NCBI GenBank assembly: GCA_937120495.1
Contig: CAKZJW010000065.1
Coordinates: 1 to 64,000, forward strand
DNA: 64,000 nucleotides
Direction of reading: 5' to 3'
Source of the DNA: an uncultured Oligoflexia bacterium
Lineage (GTDB): Bacteria > Bdellovibrionota > Bacteriovoracia > Bacteriovoracales > Bacteriovoracaceae
Positions 34,235-43,125 of the stretch are shown here, piece by piece. The position numbers were made by a program, and so were the translations under genes. The notes beneath the pieces were generated by a model. The model made no database searches. It saw only the letters and a program-made list of their open reading frames with translations, and had not been told where the DNA came from. The first letter of the stretch is position 1. The number at the start of each line of letters is the position of its first letter.

Positions 34235-34271
34235 GTAAATAGAAAGACCAGCTAATGCTGGCCTTTTTTTT
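34235..34271 (-). terminator. Rho-independent terminator of the acyl-CoA dehydrogenase gene
   Basis: On the minus strand AAGGCCAGC, loop ATTA and GCTGGTCTT form a nine-base stem with one G-U pair, followed by TCTATTTACT. On the plus strand the same place would give an A-C mismatch, so the minus orientation is the working one. Confidence 0.65.
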
Positions 34272-34291
34272 GTTTATAATTTTCGTAATTC

Positions 34292-36082
34292 TTAGTGGTT
34301 TTTCCAATCTTCATAAATTCCAGCAAATCTAGGAGCTACTAGTTTTGAATAGCGGTCAAAAAGGTCTTTTCTTGATGAATCGATATTAACATGCTTTTGA
34401 AGAACTCGGAGTGTTTCAATGTATGCAAGTGCATTTGCAATCGTCTCAGCATGAATCATTAGCTTCATAACATTCTCTTCTTTAAGCCATTGTTTAGCAT
34501 CAAAGAACTTCATAAGTTCAGCAGGGTTGTCCATATTTGTTTCAGGTTTTAATGTTTTAATTAAAAGCTTCACAAAGTTCTTTTTAAATTCATATTGAGT
34601 TGAATTGAATTTACTCTCAGACTCTGAACTTGCTCCAAAGAAGTTTGCTAGAGGGTTTGCATTCACTAGACCTGTAAAGTACTTTGAAGGTCTTCTCATA
34701 ATAAATTTCATTAAATCTTTCATGGCCATTAATGCTTGAATTTGAGTTGTTCCCTCATAAAGAAGAGTTGCAAATGAGTCTCTATGGAATCTCGATGCAT
34801 CATATTCTTCAATAAATCCATAACCACCTAGGGCCTGTATTCCTCTTTGAGATAGATGAGTAAAAGTTTCTGCTCCATACATCTTAACAAGAGGAGTTCT
34901 TCTTCTTACCCACTTTTTAGCTTCATCAAACATTGCAACTTGTTCATCAGAGAGCTTTTCTCCGTGACGCTTCATCATATCGATTTTTTGATATTGATCA
35001 AAATAAGAAATTGTATCAACCATTAATGCACGGAAGGCATCTCTTTCAGTTTCCCAGTCTTGCAAATTTCTCGCATAAAGAGGAAGCTCAAGAAGGTTCT
35101 TTCCAAACTGAGATCTCTCTTCAGCATATTTTCTTGCATAACCTAAAGTCGCCTCTAGACCACCAACACATTGAAGTCCAACCGCAATTCTAGCTTCATT
35201 CATTAAGTGAAGCATAAGCTGGAAACCTTTATGTTCTTTACCAACAAGTTTTGCAATTGAGTTTTCATAAACAACTTCACAAGTAAATGATCCGTGAAGT
35301 CCCATCTTTTCTTCATTTTTTGCAATTTGATAATTTTGTATTTTTTCGCCATCTTTTTCTAAATCTTGTTCACATAAAAATAACGATATACCATTAAGCC
35401 CCTCAGGAGCTCCTTTGATTCTTGCTAAAACAAAACCAAGTCCACCACCACCGTTAGTGATAAATATCTTTGATCCATTTAATAAGTATGTTCCATCATC
35501 TTGAGGAGTTGCCGTCGTTTTTACACTTCCAACATCACTACCTGCACCTGGCTCGGTAAGACACATTGATCCAGATAAATCTCCTGCAATGATTTGAGGG
35601 ATTAATCTTTTTTGATCTTCTTCGTCACAAAACCTTTCGATCATGTCGATAATAGATGTATAGAAACCAAGTTGAGTTGCACTTGAAAGACATGCTCTAT
35701 TTAACTGAGTAAATCCAATAAGGTTCGTTATTACAGGTGCCCCCATTCCGCCAAATTTTGTATCTGCTGAAACGCCTATAACTGCAAGCTCTTTTGCTTC
35801 GTTATAAAATTCTGTAAGACCAGGACCTGGAATCGTTCTTCCATCCTTAACAGTACCAGCTCCTTCGTGATCAAGTTGTCTTGCTCTACCTGCAACACTT
35901 GTTCCTGCCCACTCTCCAGTAGCTGTAATCATCTCTTCGATAAATTGAAGAACTTCTTCTTTATTATTAAAACCATCTTCGGTTGGAAATGTTGGGTAAT
36001 ACAAAGAAATAATCTTGTCCCAATCAATTGCATTATCAAATAGCCACTTCCACTCTGAACTGTCCGTATAAAAATTTGCCAT
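34292..36082 (-). CDS. Acyl-CoA dehydrogenase, 596-residue type
   Basis: 596 residues: N-terminal, middle and C-terminal acyl-CoA dehydrogenase domains (about 40-455), then a C-terminal helical extension typical of the longer FadE-like enzymes. LTEPGAGSDVGSVKTTA is the FAD/substrate loop, and GGYGFIEEY and LLYEGTTQIQ the C-terminal signature, with the Glu of YEGT in the place of the catalytic base. It oxidises acyl-CoA to enoyl-CoA in beta-oxidation. AAGGAG precedes the ATG. No electron-transfer flavoprotein gene is near. Confidence 0.95.
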   Translation of the reverse strand: MANFYTDSSEWKWLFDNAIDWDKIISLYYPTFPTEDGFNNKEEVLQFIEEMITATGEWAGTSVAGRARQLDHEGAGTVKDGRTIPGPGLTEFYNEAKELAVIGVSADTKFGGMGAPVITNLIGFTQLNRACLSSATQLGFYTSIIDMIERFCDEEDQKRLIPQIIAGDLSGSMCLTEPGAGSDVGSVKTTATPQDDGTYLLNGSKIFITNGGGGLGFVLARIKGAPEGLNGISLFLCEQDLEKDGEKIQNYQIAKNEEKMGLHGSFTCEVVYENSIAKLVGKEHKGFQLMLHLMNEARIAVGLQCVGGLEATLGYARKYAEERSQFGKNLLELPLYARNLQDWETERDAFRALMVDTISYFDQYQKIDMMKRHGEKLSDEQVAMFDEAKKWVRRRTPLVKMYGAETFTHLSQRGIQALGGYGFIEEYDASRFHRDSFATLLYEGTTQIQALMAMKDLMKFIMRRPSKYFTGLVNANPLANFFGASSESESKFNSTQYEFKKNFVKLLIKTLKPETNMDNPAELMKFFDAKQWLKEENVMKLMIHAETIANALAYIETLRVLQKHVNIDSSRKDLFDRYSKLVAPRFAGIYEDWKNH

Positions 36083-36183
36083 GGATACTCCTTAAACTGA
36101 ATTTATTTAAATCTTTTTGCACTAACTATTTTTCTTTATTATACTATAAAAAGCAAATTTCACATATGTTAAAAAGGAATAAA

Positions 36184-36519
36184 ATGTATAGAGTTTACGG
36201 AATACCTAATTGTAATACAGTAAAAAAGGCCTTAACGCATCTAGACGAGGCAGGAAAAAAGTATGAATTTATAAACTTTAAGAAACAAGCTCCCACAAAG
36301 GATGAATTAAAGATCTGGAAAGAGGCTTTTGGTGACTGGCCCGTTAACAAAAAAGGTCCAACTTATAGAAAGATCAAAGAAGAATTTGAAGCAGCAACGG
36401 CTGCTGGAAAATACAAACTTTTAATGGAAACAACTTCAGCAATTAAAAGACCAATTGTGATGAAAAAAGATTCTGTTAAAACTTTTGGCTATTCTGAAGA
36501 TGAGTTTAACAAATTATGA
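36184..36519 (+). CDS. ArsC/Spx-family thioredoxin-like protein (YffB type)
   Basis: 111 residues from ATG 36184, which has AAAAGGA before it; an upstream ATG adds six residues with no site. YGIPNCNTVKKAL places the single Cys10 as in YffB/Spx-like proteins, followed by YEFINFKK and the IKRPIV cis-Pro loop and FSEDEF-like end. Proteins of this group reduce disulphides or bind RNA polymerase (Spx); with only one Cys, it is not a classical arsenate reductase. It overlaps the SDR gene as ATGA. Confidence 0.88.
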   Translation: MYRVYGIPNCNTVKKALTHLDEAGKKYEFINFKKQAPTKDELKIWKEAFGDWPVNKKGPTYRKIKEEFEAATAAGKYKLLMETTSAIKRPIVMKKDSVKTFGYSEDEFNKL

Positions 36520-37364
36520 AACTTGTTTTAATAACTGGTGCATCTACAGGAATTGGATTTGAAGCAGCTAAGTTTCTTTCTCTAAATGGCTTTAGAGTTC
36601 TTGCTGGGGTAAGATCTGATAAAGACTTTGAAAATCTTAATTCCATAAACGAAAACCTTTCTGCAATTAAAATCGATATTACAAAAAAAGAATCTATAAA
36701 TGCAGCTTTTGAAAAAGTTATAAATGAGTTTTCACCTAAAGAGTATTTTGCGCTTATTAATAATGCTGGAATTGTAAAAGCTGCTCCTTTAGAGTTTGTA
36801 GAACTAGATGATTTAAGATGGCAATTTGAAGTTAATGTTACAAGCCAGGTTGCTGTAACTCAAAAATTCCTTCCTCTTCTACGAGAGGTAAATGAGGGAC
36901 GAATTGTTTTTACTGGATCAAACTCTGGTGTATTTACAGTTCCTATGAATGTTCCTTACGGAGCAAGCAAACATGCCATGGAAGCGATTGCTGACGGATT
37001 CAGAAGAGAACTTCTTGCAAACTCAAATATCAAAGTATCTCTTTTACAACCTGGCCAAATTAAAACTCCAATTTGGGATAAGTCTCTAGATGCTGCAATG
37101 AAAGCTAAAGAAAGCTTTCCTCCAGATGTAGATAAACTATATGGAAAGATTGAAAAAAGTATTATCGGAGAAGTTGTGGCGAATGGTAAAGATAAAGCCG
37201 CTGATCCAATTCTTGTTTCTCGGGCTATATATCATGCTTTAACTTCTAAAAGTCCAAAAACTAGATATTCAATGGGTGTTGGTGCTTTTATGACTCAGAA
37301 TATTTTTAAAAGACTTCCGGATAAACTTATGGATAAGATTTTAAGAAAAGTTCTTAAGTACTAG
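36516..37364 (+). CDS. Short-chain dehydrogenase/reductase
   Basis: 282 residues, classical SDR: TGASTGIG (7-14) for the nucleotide, NNAG (82-85), Ser near 135-137, Tyr148 and Lys152 in YGASK. The C-terminal 60 residues are longer than in small SDRs and resemble the membrane-associating retinol-dehydrogenase-like branch. The substrate cannot be read from sequence. It is coupled to the ArsC-like gene by a four-base overlap. Confidence 0.92.
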   Translation: MKLVLITGASTGIGFEAAKFLSLNGFRVLAGVRSDKDFENLNSINENLSAIKIDITKKESINAAFEKVINEFSPKEYFALINNAGIVKAAPLEFVELDDLRWQFEVNVTSQVAVTQKFLPLLREVNEGRIVFTGSNSGVFTVPMNVPYGASKHAMEAIADGFRRELLANSNIKVSLLQPGQIKTPIWDKSLDAAMKAKESFPPDVDKLYGKIEKSIIGEVVANGKDKAADPILVSRAIYHALTSKSPKTRYSMGVGAFMTQNIFKRLPDKLMDKILRKVLKY

Positions 37365-37819
37365 GCTTTCTTCTTCTTTGCAATACGCGCTTTCATATCC
37401 CCGTCTCTATCAAAAATACGAAGCTGGTAGTGCTTTGGTCTGTGAGTGATAAAGCTTGGGTTTACTGCTATAAAAATAGACTTTAATTTATCATCTTGCA
37501 TGCTCTCTAAGATTTTTAATTCTTCGGGGTAATGAATTGATAAAAAATTAGATTGTGTTGAAATTTGTTCTGCTCTAAAAATTGATTTATTTTTTTCATT
37601 GTATAAATAAATAGTTCCAGGCAGAAGTTCAAACGGATTACTATCTTGTGTTTGAAAAGATACTGAGTTTGACTCTGGGTCAAACTCAGCAATATACGTA
37701 TTAAATATCAATCTTTTATTCGCTCTTTCATCAAATTGCCAAATTAACAATTGATTTTCAGAATTGAAAACATCATTAAAGAATCTTGTAATTTCTTTTT
37801 GATCTTTTTTATCGCTCAT
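37361..37819 (-). CDS. Unknown cytoplasmic protein, possible PilZ/YcgR-like N-domain fold
   Basis: 152 residues with no signal peptide. Beta-rich segments (LLIWQFDERANKRLIFNTYIA, with later IYLYNEKNKSIFRAEQIS) look like the split-barrel N-domain seen in YcgR-type proteins, and a basic tail ends KARIAKKKKA. No RxxxR PilZ motif is visible, so c-di-GMP binding is not supported. It overlaps the convergent SDR gene by four bases. The function is unknown. Confidence 0.6.
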   Translation of the reverse strand: MSDKKDQKEITRFFNDVFNSENQLLIWQFDERANKRLIFNTYIAEFDPESNSVSFQTQDSNPFELLPGTIYLYNEKNKSIFRAEQISTQSNFLSIHYPEELKILESMQDDKLKSIFIAVNPSFITHRPKHYQLRIFDRDGDMKARIAKKKKA

Positions 37820-37854
37820 AAAAAACTCTTTGTTTATTAATTAAAGCATCAAAC

Positions 37855-38124
37855 CTATGCAGCTTCGTTCCAGCTATTCCAAACTTCTTTAGTCCACGTG
37901 GAGTGAGTATCGTTTACCCATTTTTTATCCCAAAGTTTTTTATGAACAAAGTTCTCAAGAGCTTCTGGAGTTTGAACATCTACCCAAAGAGTCATATCCC
38001 ACTCTCCCATTGTACTTGCAGCCCACTTAACTTCCGGCCACTGTTGCATCCAATTCCAGTTTTCCCATACAGGTGCATCTTTAGTCCACTTTACTTGTAC
38101 TTGTGCTGTCCACTTTTCACTCAT
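37855..38124 (-). CDS. Tryptophan-rich small protein, Lrp/AsnC ligand-domain-like
   Basis: 89 residues from the ATG at 38124, which follows AAGGAG by seven bases. Fourteen residues are Trp, about one in six, spaced through the sequence (ENWNWMQQWPEVKW). Even so, MGEWDMTLWVDVQTPEALEN keeps the pattern of the Lrp/AsnC ligand-binding domain (GxYDxxLxVxxxDxxALxxF), and VNDTHSTWTKEVW its last strand (VxxTxTxxVLxEV). No DNA-binding part is present. A dimeric alpha-beta barrel whose faces are lined with Trp is the likeliest structure; the ligand is unknown. Confidence 0.7.
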   Translation of the reverse strand: MSEKWTAQVQVKWTKDAPVWENWNWMQQWPEVKWAASTMGEWDMTLWVDVQTPEALENFVHKKLWDKKWVNDTHSTWTKEVWNSWNEAA

Positions 38125-38184
38125 GATCAATCTCCTTGAACTTTAAATTACTATTTAAATATTATGAAGATCTTTTCGGGGGAA

Positions 38185-38685
38185 TTATTGATGGGATAAA
38201 GTTTTTAATTTATTTTGCACGTAATCAAGCAAATTTTTCGAGGCTTCTTTAATTTTATCCTCATATTCGCTTTCAACTTTAAATCGCTTCTTATCTTGAT
38301 TAAATCTCTCCTGCTTCGAAAGTGCTTTTCTGGCTTCTAAAGTAGCAAACTGTTCAATCTCAGAATACATTTGATCAAAACTTGATAAGTCTAAATCTGT
38401 AGAGAAGTACTCTAGTTGGTCTTTTAAGTTTTTAATCCTCAGGCAGCCCTCTGAGATTTCGCACTGGTCTTGAATTACACCCTTAGAGATAATCTCGATA
38501 CTCTCTAATATTGAAAGTTCGCGCAAATGAGCTTTTCTTACGGCTTCTTTGTTAGCCTTTTCAATTTGTTTCTTCTGAATATTCACTTTTCCAGCTATAA
38601 CACCAAAATAAATTGATAGAGATAAAACAATCAATCCCATTATAGAAAATATTATAATTTGATTTTGCTCAATAAAATTAATCAT
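38185..38685 (-). CDS. DUF2489-like membrane-anchored helical protein
   Basis: 166 residues: one N-terminal membrane helix (IIIFSIMGLIVLSLSIYF), then long charged helices. The segment QCEISEGCLRIKNLKDQL carries the two Cys and the EGCxRIK phrase of the DUF2489 family. The function of this family is unknown. Its start overlaps the end of the NamZ-like gene by eight bases, so the two are co-translated. Confidence 0.75.
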   Translation of the reverse strand: MINFIEQNQIIIFSIMGLIVLSLSIYFGVIAGKVNIQKKQIEKANKEAVRKAHLRELSILESIEIISKGVIQDQCEISEGCLRIKNLKDQLEYFSTDLDLSSFDQMYSEIEQFATLEARKALSKQERFNQDKKRFKVESEYEDKIKEASKNLLDYVQNKLKTLSHQ

Positions 38686-39823
38686 AAATAAGATACCTTT
38701 CTCTTATTAGCTTATAAGCCTCTAAGTCTTTATTCCATTTCACTTCAACTTCATCATAGCTCTTTCCAGATACGAGATCATTGTAAACATACTCAACACC
38801 TACAAGTTTATTAAAAAAGCTTTTTGAAATGAAAAAATTACTACTAGTAAATTCATTAAATACTTTAAATATATATTTAAGAGTGAAACCTCTTTTTTGA
38901 GAACTATTCTCATGGCTTAAATCTATACCATAACATTTTTCATCTTTATGCTTCGGATTTTTACTCATGCCTTCAATACTTCTCGGTATAAAGTAATAGT
39001 CGTAATGGTTTAGACTTGGGTGACCAATATGAGTAAAGGGTCTATAAGTTCCTCGACCAACCGATACATCAGTTGCTTCAAAAGGCGCAAGGCTTGGGTA
39101 GAGTTCAATACTTTTTTTGTTTGGAAGGTTAGGACTTGGTTTAATACTCAAATTATAAACGTCTGAGCGTTTCCAATTTAGAACTGGGATAATATCAAGT
39201 TTTAGCTTTTTACTCCATCCTTCACCAACAATCATCTTGGCCAATTCTCCGATTGTTAACCCATAAGTAATTGGTATAGGGTACATTCCAACAAACGATT
39301 TTAATTTTAAATCTAATACTGGTCCGGAGACAATATTGGCATATGGGTTTGGTCTATCAAGAACAATACAGTGCTTTTTAAATTTAGCACAAGCATCAAG
39401 AACATATTTGAGACTTGATATATAAGTGTAAAATCTAACTCCAATATCTTGGATATCAAATATTAAAGTATCAATTTCCTTAATATCTTTTTCTTTTATC
39501 GTTTTGTTTTTCCCATAAAGGGACACGATCTCTAGTCCTGTCGTAGAATCAATAGTCGAATCTACAACCTCTCCAGCATCATGGGTTCCACGAATTCCGT
39601 GTTCAAGAGCGAATAATTTTTTAATTTTAATATTTTTTGAAAGAAGAAAGTCAATTAGATGAGTTGTCTTTTTATATGAAGAATCTACAACTGAAGTTTG
39701 ATTTACTACTAGAGCCACATTTTTATTCGATATTAAATTAATATACGCATTTGTATTTTCTGCCCCTACGATTACCGAAGCAATTAGGTTTAAGCTAAAG
39801 ATACTAAAAACGATTAATTTCAC
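38678..39823 (-). CDS. NamZ-like exo-beta-N-acetylmuramidase (DUF1343)
   Basis: 381 residues from GTG, with a hydrophobic signal peptide. The DUF1343/NamZ family phrases are clear: ALVVNQTSVVDSSY, LFALEHGIRGTHDAGE, LIFDIQDIGVRFYTYIS, CIVLDRPNPYAN and VSVGRGTYRPFTHIGHP. Glu in EHGIRG and the Asp/Arg residues fit the proposed active site. NamZ removes MurNAc from the non-reducing end of peptidoglycan fragments. In a predator it could serve wall turnover or digestion of prey wall. GTGA overlap links it to the gene before. Confidence 0.9.
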   Translation of the reverse strand: MKLIVFSIFSLNLIASVIVGAENTNAYINLISNKNVALVVNQTSVVDSSYKKTTHLIDFLLSKNIKIKKLFALEHGIRGTHDAGEVVDSTIDSTTGLEIVSLYGKNKTIKEKDIKEIDTLIFDIQDIGVRFYTYISSLKYVLDACAKFKKHCIVLDRPNPYANIVSGPVLDLKLKSFVGMYPIPITYGLTIGELAKMIVGEGWSKKLKLDIIPVLNWKRSDVYNLSIKPSPNLPNKKSIELYPSLAPFEATDVSVGRGTYRPFTHIGHPSLNHYDYYFIPRSIEGMSKNPKHKDEKCYGIDLSHENSSQKRGFTLKYIFKVFNEFTSSNFFISKSFFNKLVGVEYVYNDLVSGKSYDEVEVKWNKDLEAYKLIRERYLIYD

Positions 39824-40215
39824 TTACCGATCTCAATAATTTTCATCTGTTTATCGATAACCTTTCCATCCTTCTTCAAAAGAAGATGCAGCTGCCAATT
39901 ACCAATCATTACAAACCAAACATTTTCAACTAAAAAGTGATCTTTTTTTCTTGTTATTTTAACTTTATCAGATCCATGCTCATGTCCATTTTTCATCTTC
40001 ATCCATAAGTAAGTAAATACTTTCTGAGTTGGCATTGCTTTTTTAGACGATTTTAGATCGGTAAAATAGATTTTAAAGTCTGAGGAGTAAGACCTAGAAG
40101 GCTTTTTCAAAAATTCTAACTTTGCGCAATATTTTTTTAGTTTAAAGTCACAAGTGTTTTTTGCAAAAGCTGAGTTCATTAAACATAGCATTAAAACTAT
40201 AACTAAATTTCTCAT
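39820..40215 (-). CDS. Small periplasmic protein, YtkA/FixH-like beta fold
   Basis: 131 residues from the ATG at 40215, chosen for its AGGAG site and clean signal peptide (LVIVLMLCLMNSAFA); an in-frame ATG 33 bases upstream adds a polar stretch. The mature part includes MKNGHEHGSDKVKITRKKD and WFVMIGNWQLHLLLKKDGK, like the histidine loop and GxWxLxV strand of YtkA/FixH-like domains. It overlaps the NamZ-like start. A metal-binding or assembly role is inference. Confidence 0.6.
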   Translation of the reverse strand: MRNLVIVLMLCLMNSAFAKNTCDFKLKKYCAKLEFLKKPSRSYSSDFKIYFTDLKSSKKAMPTQKVFTYLWMKMKNGHEHGSDKVKITRKKDHFLVENVWFVMIGNWQLHLLLKKDGKVIDKQMKIIEIGK

Positions 40216-40301
40216 TATATCTCCTTTTCTACTTTTCTTTTTCACCAAAAGAGTACTTCACTCAAGTTAATTAGAAAACCTTTTTTCCCCCTTACATGAA
40301 C

Positions 40302-40330
40302 TTGTCTAAGTTTCCTAAAAAACATATAAT
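40302..40330 (+). promoter_or_regulatory. Sigma-70-type promoter for sucAB-lpdA
   Basis: TTGTCT and a perfect TATAAT are separated by 17 bases; transcription would start near 40337, about 32 bases before the sucA ATG. It is one of the best sigma-70 matches found in the window. Confidence 0.75.
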
Positions 40331-40368
40331 TATAGGTGTTTAGATCAATTTAAAAGATACCAAAAGGC

Positions 40369-43104
40369 ATGAACAGCATGACAACAACTCGCGATTACTC
40401 TCACCTTACAAGTTCAGACACAGCATATATTGATTCAATGTATGAAGATTACAAAAGCAATCCAGATTCAATTGATGAATCATGGAAAATGTTTTTTCAA
40501 GGATTTGAATACAAGTTTGACGATACTTCACTAGACTCTATGGATACTGAAACTTTAAAAAAAGAATTTAACGTTTTTAGAATTATTCAATCCTATCGTT
40601 CACGTGGACATCTTCTTTCAGACACAAACCCTATTCGCCCGAGAAAAGACAGACATGCCCACCTTAATTTAGCTGATTACAATCTAGAAGAAAGTGATTT
40701 AAATAAACCATTTTTCTGTGCTCAAATGCTGGGACTGAAGAATGGAGCGACTCTTTCAGATATCATTACTCATATGAGAAGAATCTATTGCTATAAAATA
40801 GGTCTAGAGTATTACCACTCAATGAATACAGAAATAAGAAGATGGGTTCGAGAGAAATTTGAAGGTGAAGCTCATACAATTGATCTTCCAATGGAGAAGA
40901 AAAAAAGAATCTTAGAAAAATTAAATCAAGCACAAGTTTTTGAAGATTTTTTACAATCAAAATATATAGGTCAAAAGCGTTTCTCACTTGAAGGTGGAGA
41001 AACAACGATACCTGCTCTTGATGCGCTTATTAACAAGGGCGCTGAACTCGGTGCAACTGAATTTGTTTTTGGTATGGCCCACAGAGGAAGACTAAATGTA
41101 CTTGCTAATATTATCGGTAAGTCTTACGAGTTTATTTTTAAAGAATTTGAGCCTGGAGAAGCAAGTGAGCATACAGGTGGTGGAGATGTTAAGTACCACC
41201 AAGGTTTCTCTTCAATTAGCAAAACTCCAGCTGGTGATGATGTATATTTAAAAATCATGCACAACCCCTCTCACCTAGAGACAGTTGGTCCTGTTGCCCT
41301 TGGATATGCAAGAGCACAGTCAGATATTAGATATCAAAAAGATACAAAAAAAGTTGTTCCTATTATCATCCACGGAGACGCTGCCGTTGCTGGTCAGGGA
41401 ATTGTTTATGAATCACTTCAAATGGCTGATCTTCCAGCTTATGAATGTGGCGGAGCTATTCACTTTGTCATTAATAATCAAATTGGTTTTACAACTGATT
41501 GGCATGATGCTCGCTCAAGTCATTACTGTACTTCTATTGCTAGAACACTTGATGCACCAATCATTCACGTTAACGGTGATGACCCAGAAAGTGTTGTATA
41601 TGCAATGGAATTTGCGGTGGAATTTAGACAAAAGTTTCAAACTGATATTTTTATCGATATGGTTTGTTACAGAAAACACGGTCACAACGAAGCAGATGAA
41701 CCAAAATTCACTCAACCACAACTTTACGGCCTAATCAAAAAAACAAAAAATCCTAGAGAATTATATACAGCATTTTTAACCAGTAGAGATACTGTCTACA
41801 AAGAACTTGCTGATAAAATGCAAAAAGAATTCACAAAACTTCTATCAGAAAAGCTCAGTGATGTTAGAGAAAAGAAAACGAAGAAAAATAAAGTAAAAGG
41901 TCCACACACTGAGTGGCTAGATCTTAGGTGGTCTAAAGAGAAAGACTTTGAAAAATCTCCTTCTACAGGTGTATCAAAGAAAAATCTTGAACTTATCTTG
42001 AATAAGATTACTTCTACTCCAGAGGATTTTAATCTTCTAAAGAAAGCTGGAAAAATCTTAGCTGATAGAAAGAACCGTTTTAAAGAAGGTCGAATTGATT
42101 GGGCGATGGGTGAATTGCTGGCATATGGATCTCTTCTTCTTGAAGGTGATAATGTTCGCTTTACAGGACAAGATGTAATAAGGGGTACCTTCTCTCATAG
42201 ACACGCAAAAGTTCTAGATGAAAAGACAGCAAAACCTTATTGTGGACTTGCTCACTTAAAAGATGATCAAGGACAATTAAAAATTTATAACTCCCACCTA
42301 TCTGAATATGCTGTACTTGCTTTTGAGTATGGATACAGTCTTGCCAGCCCAAAGAGTTTAAATATTTGGGAAGCACAATTTGGAGATTTTTCAAACACAG
42401 CTCAAGTTGTTGTTGATCAATTTATTTCTGCAGGTGAAGTAAAATGGGAAAGAATGAGTGGCCTAACAATGCTTCTACCTCACGGCTATGAAGGACAAGG
42501 CCCAGAACACTCATCATGTAGACCAGAAAGATATCTTCAGTTAACAGCTCAAAACAATATGGTCATTTGTAACTGCACAACACCTGCCAATATGTTTCAT
42601 GCGCTACGTAGACAACAAATGTGGGAGTTTAGAAAACCACTAGTTGTTTTCACACCAAAGTCACTTTTAAGACATGCACAATGTATATCTACAGCCGATG
42701 ATTTTACAAAAGGTTCATTCCAAGAACTTATCGATGATTCTTCTGTAGCAAAAAAGAACGTAAAGAAAGTTATCGTTTGTACGGGAAAAGTTTATTACGA
42801 CTTATTAAAATATAGAGATGAAAATAAGATTCAAGATGCTGCGATTGTTAGACTTGAACAACTCTACCCTTTTGCCAAAGGACAATTTGATAAGATGTTA
42901 AAGTCTTATCCAAATGCAAAGTTAACTTGGGCACAAGAAGAACCTCTTAATATGGGTTACTGGTTCCATCTATTAACTAGAGAAAATGAAGTATTTAAAA
43001 ACTTCAGACCAGTGACAAGACCTATGAGTGCAACTCCAGCGACTGGATTTGCAGCAAGTCACGCAAAAGAGCAGAATGATTTACTAGTAGACGCATTTAA
43101 ATAA
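40369..43104 (+). CDS. sucA: 2-oxoglutarate dehydrogenase E1 component
   Basis: 911 residues, normal for SucA. The N-terminal E1o segment (YIDSMYEDYKSNPDSID) is present. TPP and active-site motifs follow: GMAHRGRLNVLANI, HGDAAVAGQGIVYE, GDDPESVVYAM and CYRKHGHNEADEP; the C-terminal transketolase-like half has HGYEGQGPEHSS. With SucB and Lpd it converts 2-oxoglutarate to succinyl-CoA with NADH. An ATG nine bases later is an alternative start. Confidence 0.97.
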   Translation: MNSMTTTRDYSHLTSSDTAYIDSMYEDYKSNPDSIDESWKMFFQGFEYKFDDTSLDSMDTETLKKEFNVFRIIQSYRSRGHLLSDTNPIRPRKDRHAHLNLADYNLEESDLNKPFFCAQMLGLKNGATLSDIITHMRRIYCYKIGLEYYHSMNTEIRRWVREKFEGEAHTIDLPMEKKKRILEKLNQAQVFEDFLQSKYIGQKRFSLEGGETTIPALDALINKGAELGATEFVFGMAHRGRLNVLANIIGKSYEFIFKEFEPGEASEHTGGGDVKYHQGFSSISKTPAGDDVYLKIMHNPSHLETVGPVALGYARAQSDIRYQKDTKKVVPIIIHGDAAVAGQGIVYESLQMADLPAYECGGAIHFVINNQIGFTTDWHDARSSHYCTSIARTLDAPIIHVNGDDPESVVYAMEFAVEFRQKFQTDIFIDMVCYRKHGHNEADEPKFTQPQLYGLIKKTKNPRELYTAFLTSRDTVYKELADKMQKEFTKLLSEKLSDVREKKTKKNKVKGPHTEWLDLRWSKEKDFEKSPSTGVSKKNLELILNKITSTPEDFNLLKKAGKILADRKNRFKEGRIDWAMGELLAYGSLLLEGDNVRFTGQDVIRGTFSHRHAKVLDEKTAKPYCGLAHLKDDQGQLKIYNSHLSEYAVLAFEYGYSLASPKSLNIWEAQFGDFSNTAQVVVDQFISAGEVKWERMSGLTMLLPHGYEGQGPEHSSCRPERYLQLTAQNNMVICNCTTPANMFHALRRQQMWEFRKPLVVFTPKSLLRHAQCISTADDFTKGSFQELIDDSSVAKKNVKKVIVCTGKVYYDLLKYRDENKIQDAAIVRLEQLYPFAKGQFDKMLKSYPNAKLTWAQEEPLNMGYWFHLLTRENEVFKNFRPVTRPMSATPATGFAASHAKEQNDLLVDAFK

Positions 43105-43125
43105 ATAACTAAATAAGGAATAACA

